Below are positions 19,601-25,882 of a stretch of DNA of 64,000 nt, in pieces; positions within the stretch are counted from its first letter, which is position 1, and each line of letters starts with the position of its first letter. Where the stretch lies: the NCBI RefSeq assembly GCF_030014955.1, contig NZ_JAGRPV010000001.1, positions 5,208,001 through 5,272,000 on the forward strand, given 5' to 3'. Position numbers and translations under genes: made by a program. The DNA is from Cohnella hashimotonis (GTDB lineage: Bacteria > Bacillota > Bacilli > Paenibacillales > Paenibacillaceae). The notes under the pieces were generated by a model. The model ran no database searches and was not told the DNA's origin. It was given only the letters and a program-made list of their open reading frames with translations.

Positions 19601-20270
19601 GGTTGTCGTACGTATCGGATACGGATAAATACTTGTTATTCCAAGGCATCGGCAAGCCGATATCGCCGAATTCCATATATTTACCGCTTTTGTTTTTCAC
19701 CGTGATTTCCCATAGCAGCGAGCCATCGTCCGTATCCATGTCGAAGACGGACTTCACGTCAAAACCTTTCATCGCCCGGGCAACCGTAGAATCAAGATTC
19801 TGTCCGATATAGTTGACTTCCACCTTTTTACCGTCCGCTGAAGCCTGCTTCGTAAAGTAAGGGTTGGCAGGGTTGATCGTCGTATACTTCGTCGACCCGC
19901 CGGCCGCCAATGTTTTGTTCGTATCCACTTCTACGAAGCCGGATCTATCGTTGGGGAACTGCCCGCTATCGCCGGTACGGTAAGAAAAAATCATCTCGCC
20001 CATCCATTGGTGCTGGACGTCGTTCTGCGGCGACGTATTGTTGGGCAATACAAAATTGATAGGTTTGCCGCCTTTATTTGTCGGGTTGTTCTGGATATAT
20101 AATTCTTCGATCTGCCCCAAATCGCCGATCTTGGCCGAAAGACTGGCATTGGAAATGCCGTTCGCCGCCGCCGCTGCCGAAGGCACCGCGCTCATCCCCA
20201 AAGGCAGCGCGCCGAAAAACAATGCGGACGAAGTAGCCAGCGATATCAGCCTTTTAGTCGTCGTTTTCAT
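13623..20270 (-). CDS. Giant secreted DUF5695 protein with sugar-binding-like, FIVAR, cohesin-like and dockerin-like domains
   Basis: About 2215 residues. The ATG at 20270 (MKTTTKRLIS) is chosen because AGGAGGT lies just upstream; the frame is open further but without a usable site. After the signal peptide, residues about 10-980 match DUF5695 (unknown function, common in secreted Paenibacillus proteins). Then come PKD/REJ-like Ig folds (about 990-1185), a Big_4-like domain, two discoidin (F5/8C)-like domains flanking a FIVAR-like helical segment (about 1265-1625), a cohesin-like domain (about 1695-1835, TVGVNGLTHNFNMLSVELKY), three FIVAR repeats with recurring QYP(N/A)G/A signatures, and a C-terminal dockerin-like pair (IQDLSIIAKYYG; ADLFDHHEITILELAAVARM). 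The calcium loops are degenerate. Domain limits are estimates. Likely a cell-surface polysaccharide-acting or adhesive protein. Confidence 0.85.
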   Translation of the reverse strand: MKTTTKRLISLATSSALFFGALPLGMSAVPSAAAAANGISNASLSAKIGDLGQIEELYIQNNPTNKGGKPINFVLPNNTSPQNDVQHQWMGEMIFSYRTGDSGQFPNDRSGFVEVDTNKTLAAGGSTKYTTINPANPYFTKQASADGKKVEVNYIGQNLDSTVARAMKGFDVKSVFDMDTDDGSLLWEITVKNKSGKYMEFGDIGLPMPWNNKYLSVSDTYDNRVTVHNFAGADSGYSYAIRTSGEGNFMMFAPVPESGARIEYVDYWLGDAGELRNGSQYSNWVGDSGGWFPGLNVLYIHSKDIQKTGRGYFKDATSLVLAPDQQKTYKFKFSAVRAGDNSPQANAQSPNNASTSMEEREVNLRSNLYKSGMIDAVALPGFQAAINMPVMLDLHYDDRLIDVQSVDIQSVQENDPFDAAHIPDIKSGQTRSAMVNNSRAGRGLPDGNPGYSESVQFVETKIVNGEQHHLYSLKFGNLGNNSVRVNYKLKSGNEQLDKFTQFEFNILAELDQTSQAHAEFMVEKTQDKDPTSPTFGNYRDWYLTTGVDTTTSHWGDDWSHDNINFMTMKNVLDPDPDEIRSIENYLIDYMWESYMKNTQKTFTVANYLKDSGVYTNSASPYVRTFSEIMESTGYFNMYRIQKAYPDLVDYRETPQYYLEKAYGIYYNRVSSGATGFYGEQQIPDMIEALKEEGMTTEYENLKKKFAQTKGRNVTNAAYPYGSEFEYDNTGEEGAYAAAKALRTYYPEDARADAALKSMGLADLKTRAMRGIQPTWYYYSVPVFRAGEGWWNFQYTASLAGSIMDDWLRYENDGRTGEQAAVAQQRNYAAKISNFNAVNMGQISNLSVGGISWRYNAQKGGTGTKNVNDGGTRVMNNGWQDFSGESEEGLYGSLLRISSDIVTDPVFGLFGYGASVSEEDGTYRIAPKDGFGKRINLIDEKIYLVSESDKIESAEIQKDGKAYRLQLSNLAKGEHASKITFDGAGVENGYYTIKLDDKDAGQFYVQNNKGTAMFQMSSALTAKLSIEKTDTGENEAPKVTAKLTTKDPQAMIPFVMEGTVTDDGAPGGTLTYQWEAVSAPEGGKLSFTNPKSTITRANGTKAGAYTVRLTANDGQKSGSNDLTFTLAAPPEKQPPVIGEVTAVQDASNDSIIVLSGKATADPVYSEVSEPVWTYGWTVKQKPEGAADVTFVNGGKTDAYARISKAGTYVFTFTAADEGKVSSKDVTINIAKDTDGAYKAVSVVTSVNAAPTLPGQVDILHEDGYRKSAIAWNQVDPASYAKPGEFVVEGHIVDSDLKVRVTVYVVKSLPQNNALIAKPSASYSGGDGYPEAMNNGYDPKSSSDFSPTKGATNSAWHNWGKEGEPAWVMYQWDEPFLASSMDVYVFRDGSGNFQPTDMKLQLRDADGKWYTPRGVTGLGNALNKYNTTAFEPAYITGARIDMKPLTVGIGILEWKVNGYTGATDKSQLAQMINFANSLKAANFIDQGLEPIAAAKAGAAAVMSNKEATDEDVAQAIEKLRTDLRLLSPRDKNMAFAASLSASFTSSWESLPAVNDGLKTAATNPHWGSWGNTSAEEWVQYDWPQGASLQSSNLMLWTDNGGIEAPTKYTYSYIPLNSQTNEWVTAGTVSTGIVALTTPVGSSNIFEFNPALAVKSLRVTMTKKARNGNGVGLWEWEVTQAAAKQDQQAPTTPAGVQPTVVNGNDGKLTGVTSAMEYRREGSQTYTAITGAEVTGLGAGTYFVRYRATDSLNASPDKEVVIPQGPALQPGASLTGPSAPVYAGQPVNLTVGVNGLTHNFNMLSVELKYDPAVIAFATSLNDGVNVLDEGAVTSSRTGLQVVETAVKPETGEILIIMGLTGSFLTGDGPLFVLQGHAKADAAATTTTIAVTKQEMVGDEGHYSLLDTAQAKADIQVVQVDKTALIAAIGTAQALHDGASEGNQQGQYPNGSKATLQAAIDVASAVAQNGAATTADVAQALVALDDAVTVFSGSMIQIDKAALNTAIAEAGQALSAAVEGSAPGQYPAGTKATLQAAINAAIVVRDRAAVTQSEVDLAVSTLTTATSTFRASVNPTTTPSVDLSALNQAIATAQAKAAKATAGNKVGQYPAAAITDLQATIVAANAVKSSGGASQSTVDAATAALNAAISTFASKIVTLVPGATSITIQDLSIIAKYYGVKKDQPGWDQVEKADLFDHHEITILELAAVARMIVGNWLQQ

Positions 20271-20305
20271 TTTGACCTCCTGGTTACATGATTTATTCGA
20301 ACATA

Positions 20306-20319
20306 AGGAAGCGCTTTCA
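20306..20319 (-). promoter_or_regulatory. Candidate cre (CcpA) site upstream of the giant DUF5695 gene
   Basis: On the minus strand the site reads TGAAAGCGCTTCCT, which fits every position of the Gram-positive cre consensus TGWAARCGYTWNCW. It sits 36 bases upstream of the start codon, so CcpA binding would block transcription or elongation. Binding is inferred. Confidence 0.6.
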
Positions 20320-20425
20320 TAATTGGCTCGCAAGGAAACTTTTAATTCCACCTCCCTTTGAAAATCAGCCCCGCCAAATCTTTTTTAAATTTACAGTTCG
20401 GCGAATTCACAGTCGCCAACCATTA

Positions 20426-20439
20426 AGCAATCGCTTTCA
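20426..20439 (-). promoter_or_regulatory. Second cre-like site upstream of the giant gene
   Basis: Minus-strand TGAAAGCGATTGCT differs from the cre consensus at one position (A in place of the pyrimidine). It lies 120 bp from the first site. Paired sites at this distance would suit cooperative catabolite repression, but this is inference. Confidence 0.4.
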
Positions 20440-20520
20440 TAAACATTCTATATCCTGCAAACCACCCGAAAAAAGTATGATATTCAATCACTTTTTTAAA
20501 ATTTGCAACCTATATAATCA

Positions 20521-20559
20521 AACGAGGAGCAGGACAAACGAAAAAACCGCTCCTCGTTA
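20521..20559. repeat. Ten-base perfect inverted repeat (hairpin)
   Basis: AACGAGGAGC pairs with GCTCCTCGTT across an 19-base A-rich spacer. There is no long T-run after either arm, so it is not a convincing intrinsic terminator. It lies directly outside the first copy of the interspersed repeat family. The rest of the roughly 315-bp gap from 20271 holds the two cre-like sites and nothing else I recognise. Confidence 0.5.
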
Positions 20560-20585
20560 CCAGGAACGGTTCGTATTTTTGATAA

Positions 20586-20673
20586 TGCCCGTGGCTAAAC
20601 GAAAACGGCAGCCAATCATTTGACCGGCTGCCGCAGTATATGATTGTGCTCTCGTTCTCGGTTAGCTTAGCGA
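20586..20673 (-). repeat. Interspersed element copy 1 (hairpin variant A)
   Basis: Plus-strand layout: degraded left arm GCCCGTGGCTAAACGA, central hairpin CGGCAGCC...GGCTGCCG, right arm TCGTTCTCGGTTAGCTTA. The stop codon of the acetyltransferase gene lies inside the right arm, so the gene ends within the element. This is the outermost copy on the left side of the array. Confidence 0.7.
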
Positions 20674-21183
20674 ACTATGCAACGGTTCCCACTCGCTTTT
20701 TCTGAGCCTGTAACAATTATATCTTTCGCTATCAACCTCAATTATATTTTGAAAAATAAATCCACATTTCTGTATTACTCTGTTTGATGGGATGTTACGC
20801 AAAAGAGAAATAGCATTGAGTACCTCGACGTTCGTATTTTCAAATAAATAATGGACTAATCCTTGTGCAGCTTGCGTTGTATAACCCTTACCTCTATGAT
20901 CTTTCGAAATTGCAAACATAATCTCGCGGTTCGGTGTCGGCAATTCGTCTTTAATTCCAGTACAGCACCAACCGATAAAATTTCCCGTACCTTTTAATAT
21001 AATTCCCAGACGAAGACGGAGTTCACCAATCTCCCCACCTTCCGATACAGCACTTAAAAACTGTTTATTTCCTGGAATTTCGTAGTTTATAAGCCACTCT
21101 TCTCTTTGTTCCTTAGATACATTCCAACCAGGCAAGTATTCATGGATTTCAGGTTGCCATGTTAACGAATGAAACATATCCAA
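20662..21183 (-). CDS. GNAT acetyltransferase with frameshifted N-terminus (possible pseudogene)
   Basis: The 173-codon frame from ATG 21183 encodes a RimJ/RimL-like GNAT fold: the acetyl-CoA loop is visible as SKDHRGKGYTTQAAQGLV and the C-terminal part as NIPSNRVIQKCGF. It lacks the usual first strand. That strand is present just upstream in another frame: an ATG at 21230 begins MIDCKDVYLR, and a one-base change near 21199-21203 would join it to YSFDDLDMFHSL. The gene therefore looks like an intact acetyltransferase broken by a single-base deletion (or a sequencing error). Its stop codon lies inside repeat copy 1. The substrate cannot be predicted. Confidence 0.7.
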   Translation of the reverse strand: MDMFHSLTWQPEIHEYLPGWNVSKEQREEWLINYEIPGNKQFLSAVSEGGEIGELRLRLGIILKGTGNFIGWCCTGIKDELPTPNREIMFAISKDHRGKGYTTQAAQGLVHYLFENTNVEVLNAISLLRNIPSNRVIQKCGFIFQNIIEVDSERYNCYRLRKSEWEPLHSSLS

Positions 21184-21421
21184 ATCATCAAAGGAGTACT
21201 CCTCAGATAGACATCTTTACAATCAATCATGAGAAGATTCCGATTCTTTTCACCAGCATGATCTGCACCCAATTTTTTCACCCGTACTTTCAATTGGTTG
21301 AGAACCGTTTATATCATAGCATTATCTTTTATTACTTATCACCCCATTGGGATTGAACTCTGGTCGCCAACTAAGATTCAATATTCATTTCCTATAAGAG
21401 TTTTCAAATTGAAAGAAATCC

Positions 21422-21562
21422 TCAGTTAAACTCCCACTTGTACTTATAGTCATCATCAATAAATAAATCAGGGTCTGCTTCTGTAAACTGGTTAAATGAT
21501 ATTAGCCATCCCGCGGGTATCCTTAAAGGAACTAAAGCGGGACCGATATGTACAACCTCTTT
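21422..21562 (-). pseudogene. Remnant of a small immunity-like gene
   Basis: Between stops there is a protein-like frame without a start codon: KEVVHIGPALVPLRIPAG, then WLISFNQF and EADPDLFIDDDYKYKWEFN. After the TGA at 21422 the next frame continues sensibly as TEDFFQFENSYRK, so a second frameshift is likely. The opening resembles small immunity-type or hypothetical proteins of Bacillales from memory only. The remaining bases between 21231 and 21572 hold nothing else I recognise. It looks like a decayed cassette gene with no surviving left-hand repeat arm. Confidence 0.4.
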
Positions 21563-21572
21563 TTATTTAATT

Positions 21573-21594
21573 AACGTCTCCCGTTAGTTCAATG
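21573..21594 (-). repeat. Interspersed element copy 2 (right arm only)
   Basis: Only the right arm, plus-strand TCTCCCGTTAGTTCAATGA, is present, without a hairpin or left arm. The TGA stop of the next gene is part of this arm (minus-strand CATTGAACTAACGGGAGA). Confidence 0.6.
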
Positions 21595-22101
21595 ATTTGG
21601 CCTCCAGTTCATCATTCCGTTCATTTCTTTAAGTGTTTTTCGTCCCATCAACTTTATCGCATTTGTCCGAATGACAGTGTTCTCTTCATAAGCTAACCAC
21701 TCTGCAATTTCTATCGCGGCGAGTGTTTGAACATCATTGTGCTTACTTTGCATCATTATCTCTATAAAATCGAAAATCCGTTTTAACACGGGGCTTTGCC
21801 AATCATATTTAAGAAGTTCTTCCATTGTTGGAACGACAACCAAACCAAAGACTACATATGGCAGATAGCCGTCGGACCAGATATGCGTATTTTCAGCGTA
21901 GAGTGGCTTTAGTTCAGGTATTGAAATTAAGAGTTCATCTATAACAGTGGTGTATACCATTTCATTTGCCACGCTCACAATCTCCTTCGGCACAAACCTG
22001 TCGTCAAACGAATCGGGCTGATAGCAACCCGCTTTCTTCTCGTTCTCTGTTAGCGTAAGGAGCTTGGAAATAGCTTCATATTTCCGTTTCCCACATTTCA
22101 A
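21589..22101 (-). CDS. Hypothetical immunity-like protein (170 aa)
   Basis: I do not recognise a characterised family with certainty. The C-terminal half (PVLKRIFDFIEIMMQ, TLAAIEIAEWLAYEEN) is a helical HEAT-like segment as seen in several polymorphic-toxin immunity proteins and in DUF7674-like families. The start is TTG at 22101 with GGAG eight bases upstream; the frame overlaps the end of the SMI1/KNR4 gene by 26 bases, so the two are translationally coupled. The stop codon lies inside repeat copy 2. No signal peptide or membrane segment is present, so it should be cytoplasmic. Confidence 0.6.
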   Translation of the reverse strand: MKCGKRKYEAISKLLTLTENEKKAGCYQPDSFDDRFVPKEIVSVANEMVYTTVIDELLISIPELKPLYAENTHIWSDGYLPYVVFGLVVVPTMEELLKYDWQSPVLKRIFDFIEIMMQSKHNDVQTLAAIEIAEWLAYEENTVIRTNAIKLMGRKTLKEMNGMMNWRPNH

Positions 22102-22651
22102 TAATATCGCTCCAAAAAGGTATCCTTTTGATACTGTAAAAATCTATTTGATCATATTTCTTTAAATCGAACTCGACCATGAGATATGAGTGCAGGTTTT
22201 CACCATAATAAATAATGTCAGTCTGATGAACAGAAAGGATTGGATTGCCTGCTTCAAAAGGAGTTTCTGGGATATATCTGTGTGAATAAATCGGTATTAA
22301 TTTGGGTGCATTGCGATACTGTACAATACACTTTCCCTTGGCTGCTTCTAAATCAACTGGCTTAACTCCCCATTCCTGTAACCAAAAGTTGTTGTGTTCA
22401 ACATCGAACAACATGCCCTGCAAACACCAATCAAATCTTTCCTGTATCAATTGAACATTACGTTTGCTCATATCTCTCCAATTAATAAACTGGTTTGAAG
22501 TAGGTAAAGTAATTGATAGGAACTCCTTTAAATCTGGTGGAAAGCAAAAATCGTATTTTTGTTCGATTAATACAAACTCTGATTCAGTCAATCCTTCTGC
22601 AAAGACAACTCCATCATCCTTCATTTTACGTATCGTTTCAGAATAATCCAT
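22076..22651 (-). CDS. SMI1/KNR4 (SUKH) family immunity-like protein
   Basis: 191 residues. The N-terminal pattern LTESEFVLIEQKYDFCFPPDLKEF... is the typical opening of the SMI1/KNR4 (SUKH) fold: a helix followed by the FPPDLKEFL turn. SUKH proteins commonly neutralise nuclease toxins delivered by polymorphic toxin systems. ATG 22651 has GAGGTGG seven bases upstream. It overlaps the following 170-residue gene. No toxin gene is present in the window, so it may be an orphan protecting against toxins of neighbours (inference). Confidence 0.75.
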   Translation of the reverse strand: MDYSETIRKMKDDGVVFAEGLTESEFVLIEQKYDFCFPPDLKEFLSITLPTSNQFINWRDMSKRNVQLIQERFDWCLQGMLFDVEHNNFWLQEWGVKPVDLEAAKGKCIVQYRNAPKLIPIYSHRYIPETPFEAGNPILSVHQTDIIYYGENLHSYLMVEFDLKKYDQIDFYSIKRIPFWSDIIEMWETEI

Positions 22652-22710
22652 TCTTAAACCACCTCATAGACAATGCGTCTGGTTCTGTCCTTTAGTATAA
22701 TGACTGAAAG

Positions 22711-22778
22711 AAGCAGTTAACGCGGCGGCAAACTGCTCCTAGATCGTTGAACTAATGTTCTCCGTTAGCTTGATCAAA
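22711..22778 (-). repeat. Interspersed element copy 3 (short, divergent hairpin)
   Basis: Plus-strand layout: a small hairpin GCAGTT...AACTGC, then GATCGTTGAACTAA and the conserved right arm TTCTCCGTTAGCTTGAT. The left arm is not clear. It lies between the 198-residue gene and the SUKH gene. Confidence 0.55.
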
Positions 22779-22785
22779 AGTTGAG

Positions 22786-23382
22786 CTAAGTGCCCTTCCT
22801 TTTGAAGTATGATGACATGGTCTGCAAGTAGTCATTTAGCTTAATTGGGTCATCAGAATAATTATATGTCTTATTCATATCGCCTTTTTTTGAAACTGCT
22901 TTTACACTCAACATTCGAGTAGCCCAAGCATATTCAGGAATTTCAATGTCTGGATTATGAAAGAAGAACCAGCAGCATTCACCCTCAAGCACCACTTCGG
23001 CTAAAAAAGGGGTGCTATCTTTAACGTACTGTGATAAATCTTCTTTTGCGGACTCTTGAGCCATGCGTTTAGCTTGATCGAAGGTGATAGTCGGAATGTA
23101 CTTATTAACTAACTCACCATACAGATATTGCGTTTCGAGAAAAAGCTCGTTTTCAGTTTTAATCGAAATAGTGCCAAAATCCATAACTCCAAGCGATGAA
23201 ACATCCTCGGCATTCCGATCAATTGCCACAACAGTACAACTCTTCTCATCTAAAGCAGTATCTAAAGAATAAAGTTTACTTCCCACCGTTATTTTGTCTA
23301 AGGCTCTTCCATTTATTATTATATATTCTGGATTCTCTCCAGAAATAATTGTATGAATTGAAAAAATAGAGGCTCTTTCCAT
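22786..23382 (-). CDS. Hypothetical protein, possibly Imm35-like at its C-terminus
   Basis: 198 residues, no signal peptide. The second half (FDQAKRMAQESAKEDL, FLAEVVLEGECCWFFFHN, EYAWATRMLSVKAV) resembles the arrangement of immunity protein 35-type domains (helix, then a strand with aromatic residues), but I cannot confirm this by eye. ATG 23382 follows AAGGGG at good spacing. It ends a few bases from repeat copy 3 and is flanked on the other side by copy 4, so it forms a one-gene unit. Confidence 0.5.
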   Translation of the reverse strand: MERASIFSIHTIISGENPEYIIINGRALDKITVGSKLYSLDTALDEKSCTVVAIDRNAEDVSSLGVMDFGTISIKTENELFLETQYLYGELVNKYIPTITFDQAKRMAQESAKEDLSQYVKDSTPFLAEVVLEGECCWFFFHNPDIEIPEYAWATRMLSVKAVSKKGDMNKTYNYSDDPIKLNDYLQTMSSYFKRKGT

Positions 23383-23445
23383 ATTATTTGCCCCTTTCGC
23401 AAAACCAAACTATAGAATGAGTATTCGCGAAATTGCTACGCAATC

Positions 23446-23535
23446 CTGCCCGTTACTTCAATGAACAACGACAACCGATCGTCTGACCGGCTGCCGCGAT
23501 GCCCGTTCTGCTATCGTTCTCCCATAGCGCAACGA
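23446..23535 (-). repeat. Interspersed element copy 4 (variant A)
   Basis: Plus strand: left arm CTGCCCGTTACTTCAATGA, partly decayed central hairpin ending GACCGGCTGCCG, right part CTATCGTTCTCCCATAGC. The left arm is identical to copy 9 over CCCGTTACTTCAATGA. Confidence 0.7.
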
Positions 23536-23577
23536 AGGCTACCGATTAGTGCAGTTAACAAACCTTGTGCATTGTCT

Positions 23578-24372
23578 TCAGTATGTGTTTTGCACCAATC
23601 GCCCTTTATCGTATCTGTATTGTCGTCCTGATCCGTCTTCGCGTACTTTCCCGATTTCTATAAGGTAGCTTCCGTTGTCATTCAAGAGGTGAGCATGCTG
23701 AGGAACTTCCATGCCTCCAGGTCCATTAATAACCTTTGCCGATTCCATATGACCGTCTTTGACTCTCAAAACTTCAACGTCGGGAAAATTAAGATGCGCA
23801 CCTTTAAAAGTGGCGATCAACTCCTGCGTACCGTCCCCGTCAAGATCCGCGAATTGAGGTTGACCGATTATTGTGAACATGACAAACTTCCCTTGCTTAT
23901 TTACACCAAGGATATCCCAGGCTGTTTGATCTGACCCAACACCTCCGATCAGTTGGATGCCGCCAAACTCGCCCTTTAGCGGCTGGATTCTGACGGTTTC
24001 TGAATTATAGACACTGTTAAGCTTATAGGAATTGCCCGCGTACTTTGCAAAAGCATTATCAAAAGCGCTGCCCGAACCGTCTTGATATAGAACGATTGCG
24101 GTGTCACCGAGAGTCTGTTCCTTGGTTACTGTCCAGTCTTCGCCTGGCGTACCTGGTTGAGGCTCTGAAGTCTCTTTTAGCTCGAACGAAAGCTCTTTAA
24201 CGTCGCGTTTCTCCGTTTTTGTGCGATTCGTTTGCGAAGAAGTGGAATTGCTCTGTTTTGGGTTGTTGTTTAGATTGCCATTCGTTAATCCGCAGCAGCC
24301 GCTGATCAATAAAGTGACTGCAAGCCCGAGCAAGGAGCACTTGTGGGAGTTTTTATAAAAAGCTCTGAACAC
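23578..24372 (-). CDS. Lipoprotein of unknown function with FG-GAP/VCBS-like strand pattern
   Basis: About 264 residues. GTG 24372 is chosen because AGGAGG lies seven bases upstream; the open frame extends to 24447 without a better site. The signal peptide ends in the lipobox LLISGCC, followed by an Asn/Ser/Thr/Gln linker, so it should be anchored outside the membrane. The rest includes QPQFADLDGDGTQELIATF, an Asp-rich calcium-loop motif typical of VCBS/FG-GAP propeller blades. No further function can be assigned. It is a single-gene unit between repeat copies 4 and 5. Confidence 0.65.
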   Translation of the reverse strand: MFRAFYKNSHKCSLLGLAVTLLISGCCGLTNGNLNNNPKQSNSTSSQTNRTKTEKRDVKELSFELKETSEPQPGTPGEDWTVTKEQTLGDTAIVLYQDGSGSAFDNAFAKYAGNSYKLNSVYNSETVRIQPLKGEFGGIQLIGGVGSDQTAWDILGVNKQGKFVMFTIIGQPQFADLDGDGTQELIATFKGAHLNFPDVEVLRVKDGHMESAKVINGPGGMEVPQHAHLLNDNGSYLIEIGKVREDGSGRQYRYDKGRLVQNTY

Positions 24373-24471
24373 GATTCTCCTCCTCATGAGTTCATTCTTG
24401 CTAATACATCCATATTTTATAGACGAATTTCTTATTAACAAGTTCAAACTGGACCAAATAAATATGGAATG

Positions 24472-24551
24472 CTGCCCGTTAGCTGAAAAACCTGCCGGAT
24501 CACGCCAGCAGGCTGTGTATTGAACTATCGTTCTCCGAGGGAGTTCAATGA
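24472..24551 (-). repeat. Interspersed element copy 5 (hairpin variant B)
   Basis: Plus strand: left arm CTGCCCGTTAGCTGAAA, hairpin CCTGCCGG...CCAGCAGG, then TGTATTGAACTATCGTTCTCC and a damaged right arm ending GAGTTCAATGA. The 120 bases between it and the next gene's stop contain no recognised gene. Confidence 0.7.
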
Positions 24552-24674
24552 CTTACTCTGTTGTTGAAATTCGTGTTCCTTAACAGCGGCATCAGAGAAG
24601 GCGAATCGTACCTTATCACGGCTTTTAAACTACAAAATGGTGCCGATAGCCATAGCCCCAACGAAATAATGAGC

Positions 24675-25655
24675 CTAATCCGACAGTGCCCGCATGATGT
24701 TGGATTTTGCCTCTGCCGCAATCGCTTCATTCCCGTCATCGACCGCTTGCATTAAGATCAGTACGGGGATGTATACCGCGATCAGCCGCGCCAGCAGCTT
24801 CGTTTCCTCGTCCGCTCCTCCGTACGTTTCGAAAAACACGCCGCGAGCGTAAGGTGGTAAAAAGCTGTAAGCAACGCTCAAATCGCAAGCAGGATGGCCT
24901 ACGCTCAGATCGCCCCAATCAATGATGCCGGAAACGATCCCTTTCTCATTCACAAGCATATTTTTGAAATGAAGATCGCCATGTAGCATTGCATTCACCG
25001 CCTCGACACGGTCCGTTTGTAACCTGCTAATATACGCTTCGATCACACCGGACTCCTCCGGCGACAAGTGTTCAACCATCTTCGATAGAAAGCCCGCCAA
25101 TTTCACCTTGCGCGATGCAATGTCCGTCAAGCTTCGATGATCTTGCTGAACTCCGCACTTCAGCGCCGTCTGCACAGGGAACCCATGCAATCTCCGCAAA
25201 AATTTCGCCAACGTCTCTGCCGATAAAGCTCGGCGTTCTTCCGTCAAACCGATTGGGAAATCTCCTGGCACGTAGGCATAGCCAAGAAATGGTGCCGGGT
25301 ATCCGTCACTTGCTTCGCCATAAAACAACGGTTTCGGATAGGGGATGGTCATATAAGCCTCCAGCATCGGTAGCAGCTTCCCTTCCATACGAATCGAGCC
25401 AACTGCAATCGTTCTTCTTGGAAACCGGAACACGTACTCGTCACCGATGAGAAAAACCGTATTGTCCCAGCCCCAGCCCAATCGCTTCACTTGCTTCGAT
25501 GACAGCTGAGGGAATTGTCTGCCGATCAGCGCCCGCGCCTGCTCTTCGTTAACTTCCCACTCCGCATCCCATACATTCGTTCCTCCCACGAATTGTCTGC
25601 CTCCTCCATCGGTTATACGTTCGTTTGTAAAGAGTTTCCTCCATTTGTTTTCCAT
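24675..25655 (-). CDS. Aminoglycoside phosphotransferase-family kinase
   Basis: 326 residues with the APH/choline-kinase fold. The catalytic loop is intact (MLHGDLHFKNMLV: His, Asp and Asn of the HxDxxxxN motif) and the metal-binding segment is IIDWGDLSVGHPACDL. The N-lobe has the nucleotide-binding strand pattern (GWDNTVFLIGDEYVFRFP). The ATG at 25655 lies only six bases from the end of repeat copy 6 and has no clear Shine-Dalgarno site, so expression may depend on read-through or on the element. The substrate is not predictable from sequence; aminoglycoside resistance is only one option. Confidence 0.85.
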   Translation of the reverse strand: MENKWRKLFTNERITDGGGRQFVGGTNVWDAEWEVNEEQARALIGRQFPQLSSKQVKRLGWGWDNTVFLIGDEYVFRFPRRTIAVGSIRMEGKLLPMLEAYMTIPYPKPLFYGEASDGYPAPFLGYAYVPGDFPIGLTEERRALSAETLAKFLRRLHGFPVQTALKCGVQQDHRSLTDIASRKVKLAGFLSKMVEHLSPEESGVIEAYISRLQTDRVEAVNAMLHGDLHFKNMLVNEKGIVSGIIDWGDLSVGHPACDLSVAYSFLPPYARGVFFETYGGADEETKLLARLIAVYIPVLILMQAVDDGNEAIAAEAKSNIMRALSD

Positions 25656-25660
25656 GTTAA

Positions 25661-25749
25661 ACTGCCCGTTACTTCAACGAAAACGGCAGTCGACATCTGA
25701 CCGGCTGCCGTCGTATATATTGAGGGATAGTCTCCCGTTAGCTCAATAG
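25661..25749 (-). repeat. Interspersed element copy 6 (variant A, nearly complete)
   Basis: The best-preserved copy. Plus strand: left arm CTGCCCGTTACTTCAACGA, hairpin CGGCAGTC...ACCGGCTGCCG, then GGGATAG and right arm TCTCCCGTTAGCTCAATAG. The two arms share the direct repeat CCCGTTAxxTCAA. It abuts the start of the kinase gene. Confidence 0.75.
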
Positions 25750-25882
25750 TCTTATGGTTTAATTAGAGTCGCTGCTTATAGTTGTGGCTTGCCGAACACC
25801 TAATGCAGTGAGATCCCGACGGGCTTTGGAGGCTGGATGTGGTCACTCGCTTCTCAGAGTAAACCGGAGCGTCAATATGGTG

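Noticed and set aside
25750..25882. Possible IS or gene remnant between element copy 6 and the nucleotidyltransferase gene
   Set aside because: No frame gives a recognisable protein and no terminal inverted repeats were found.
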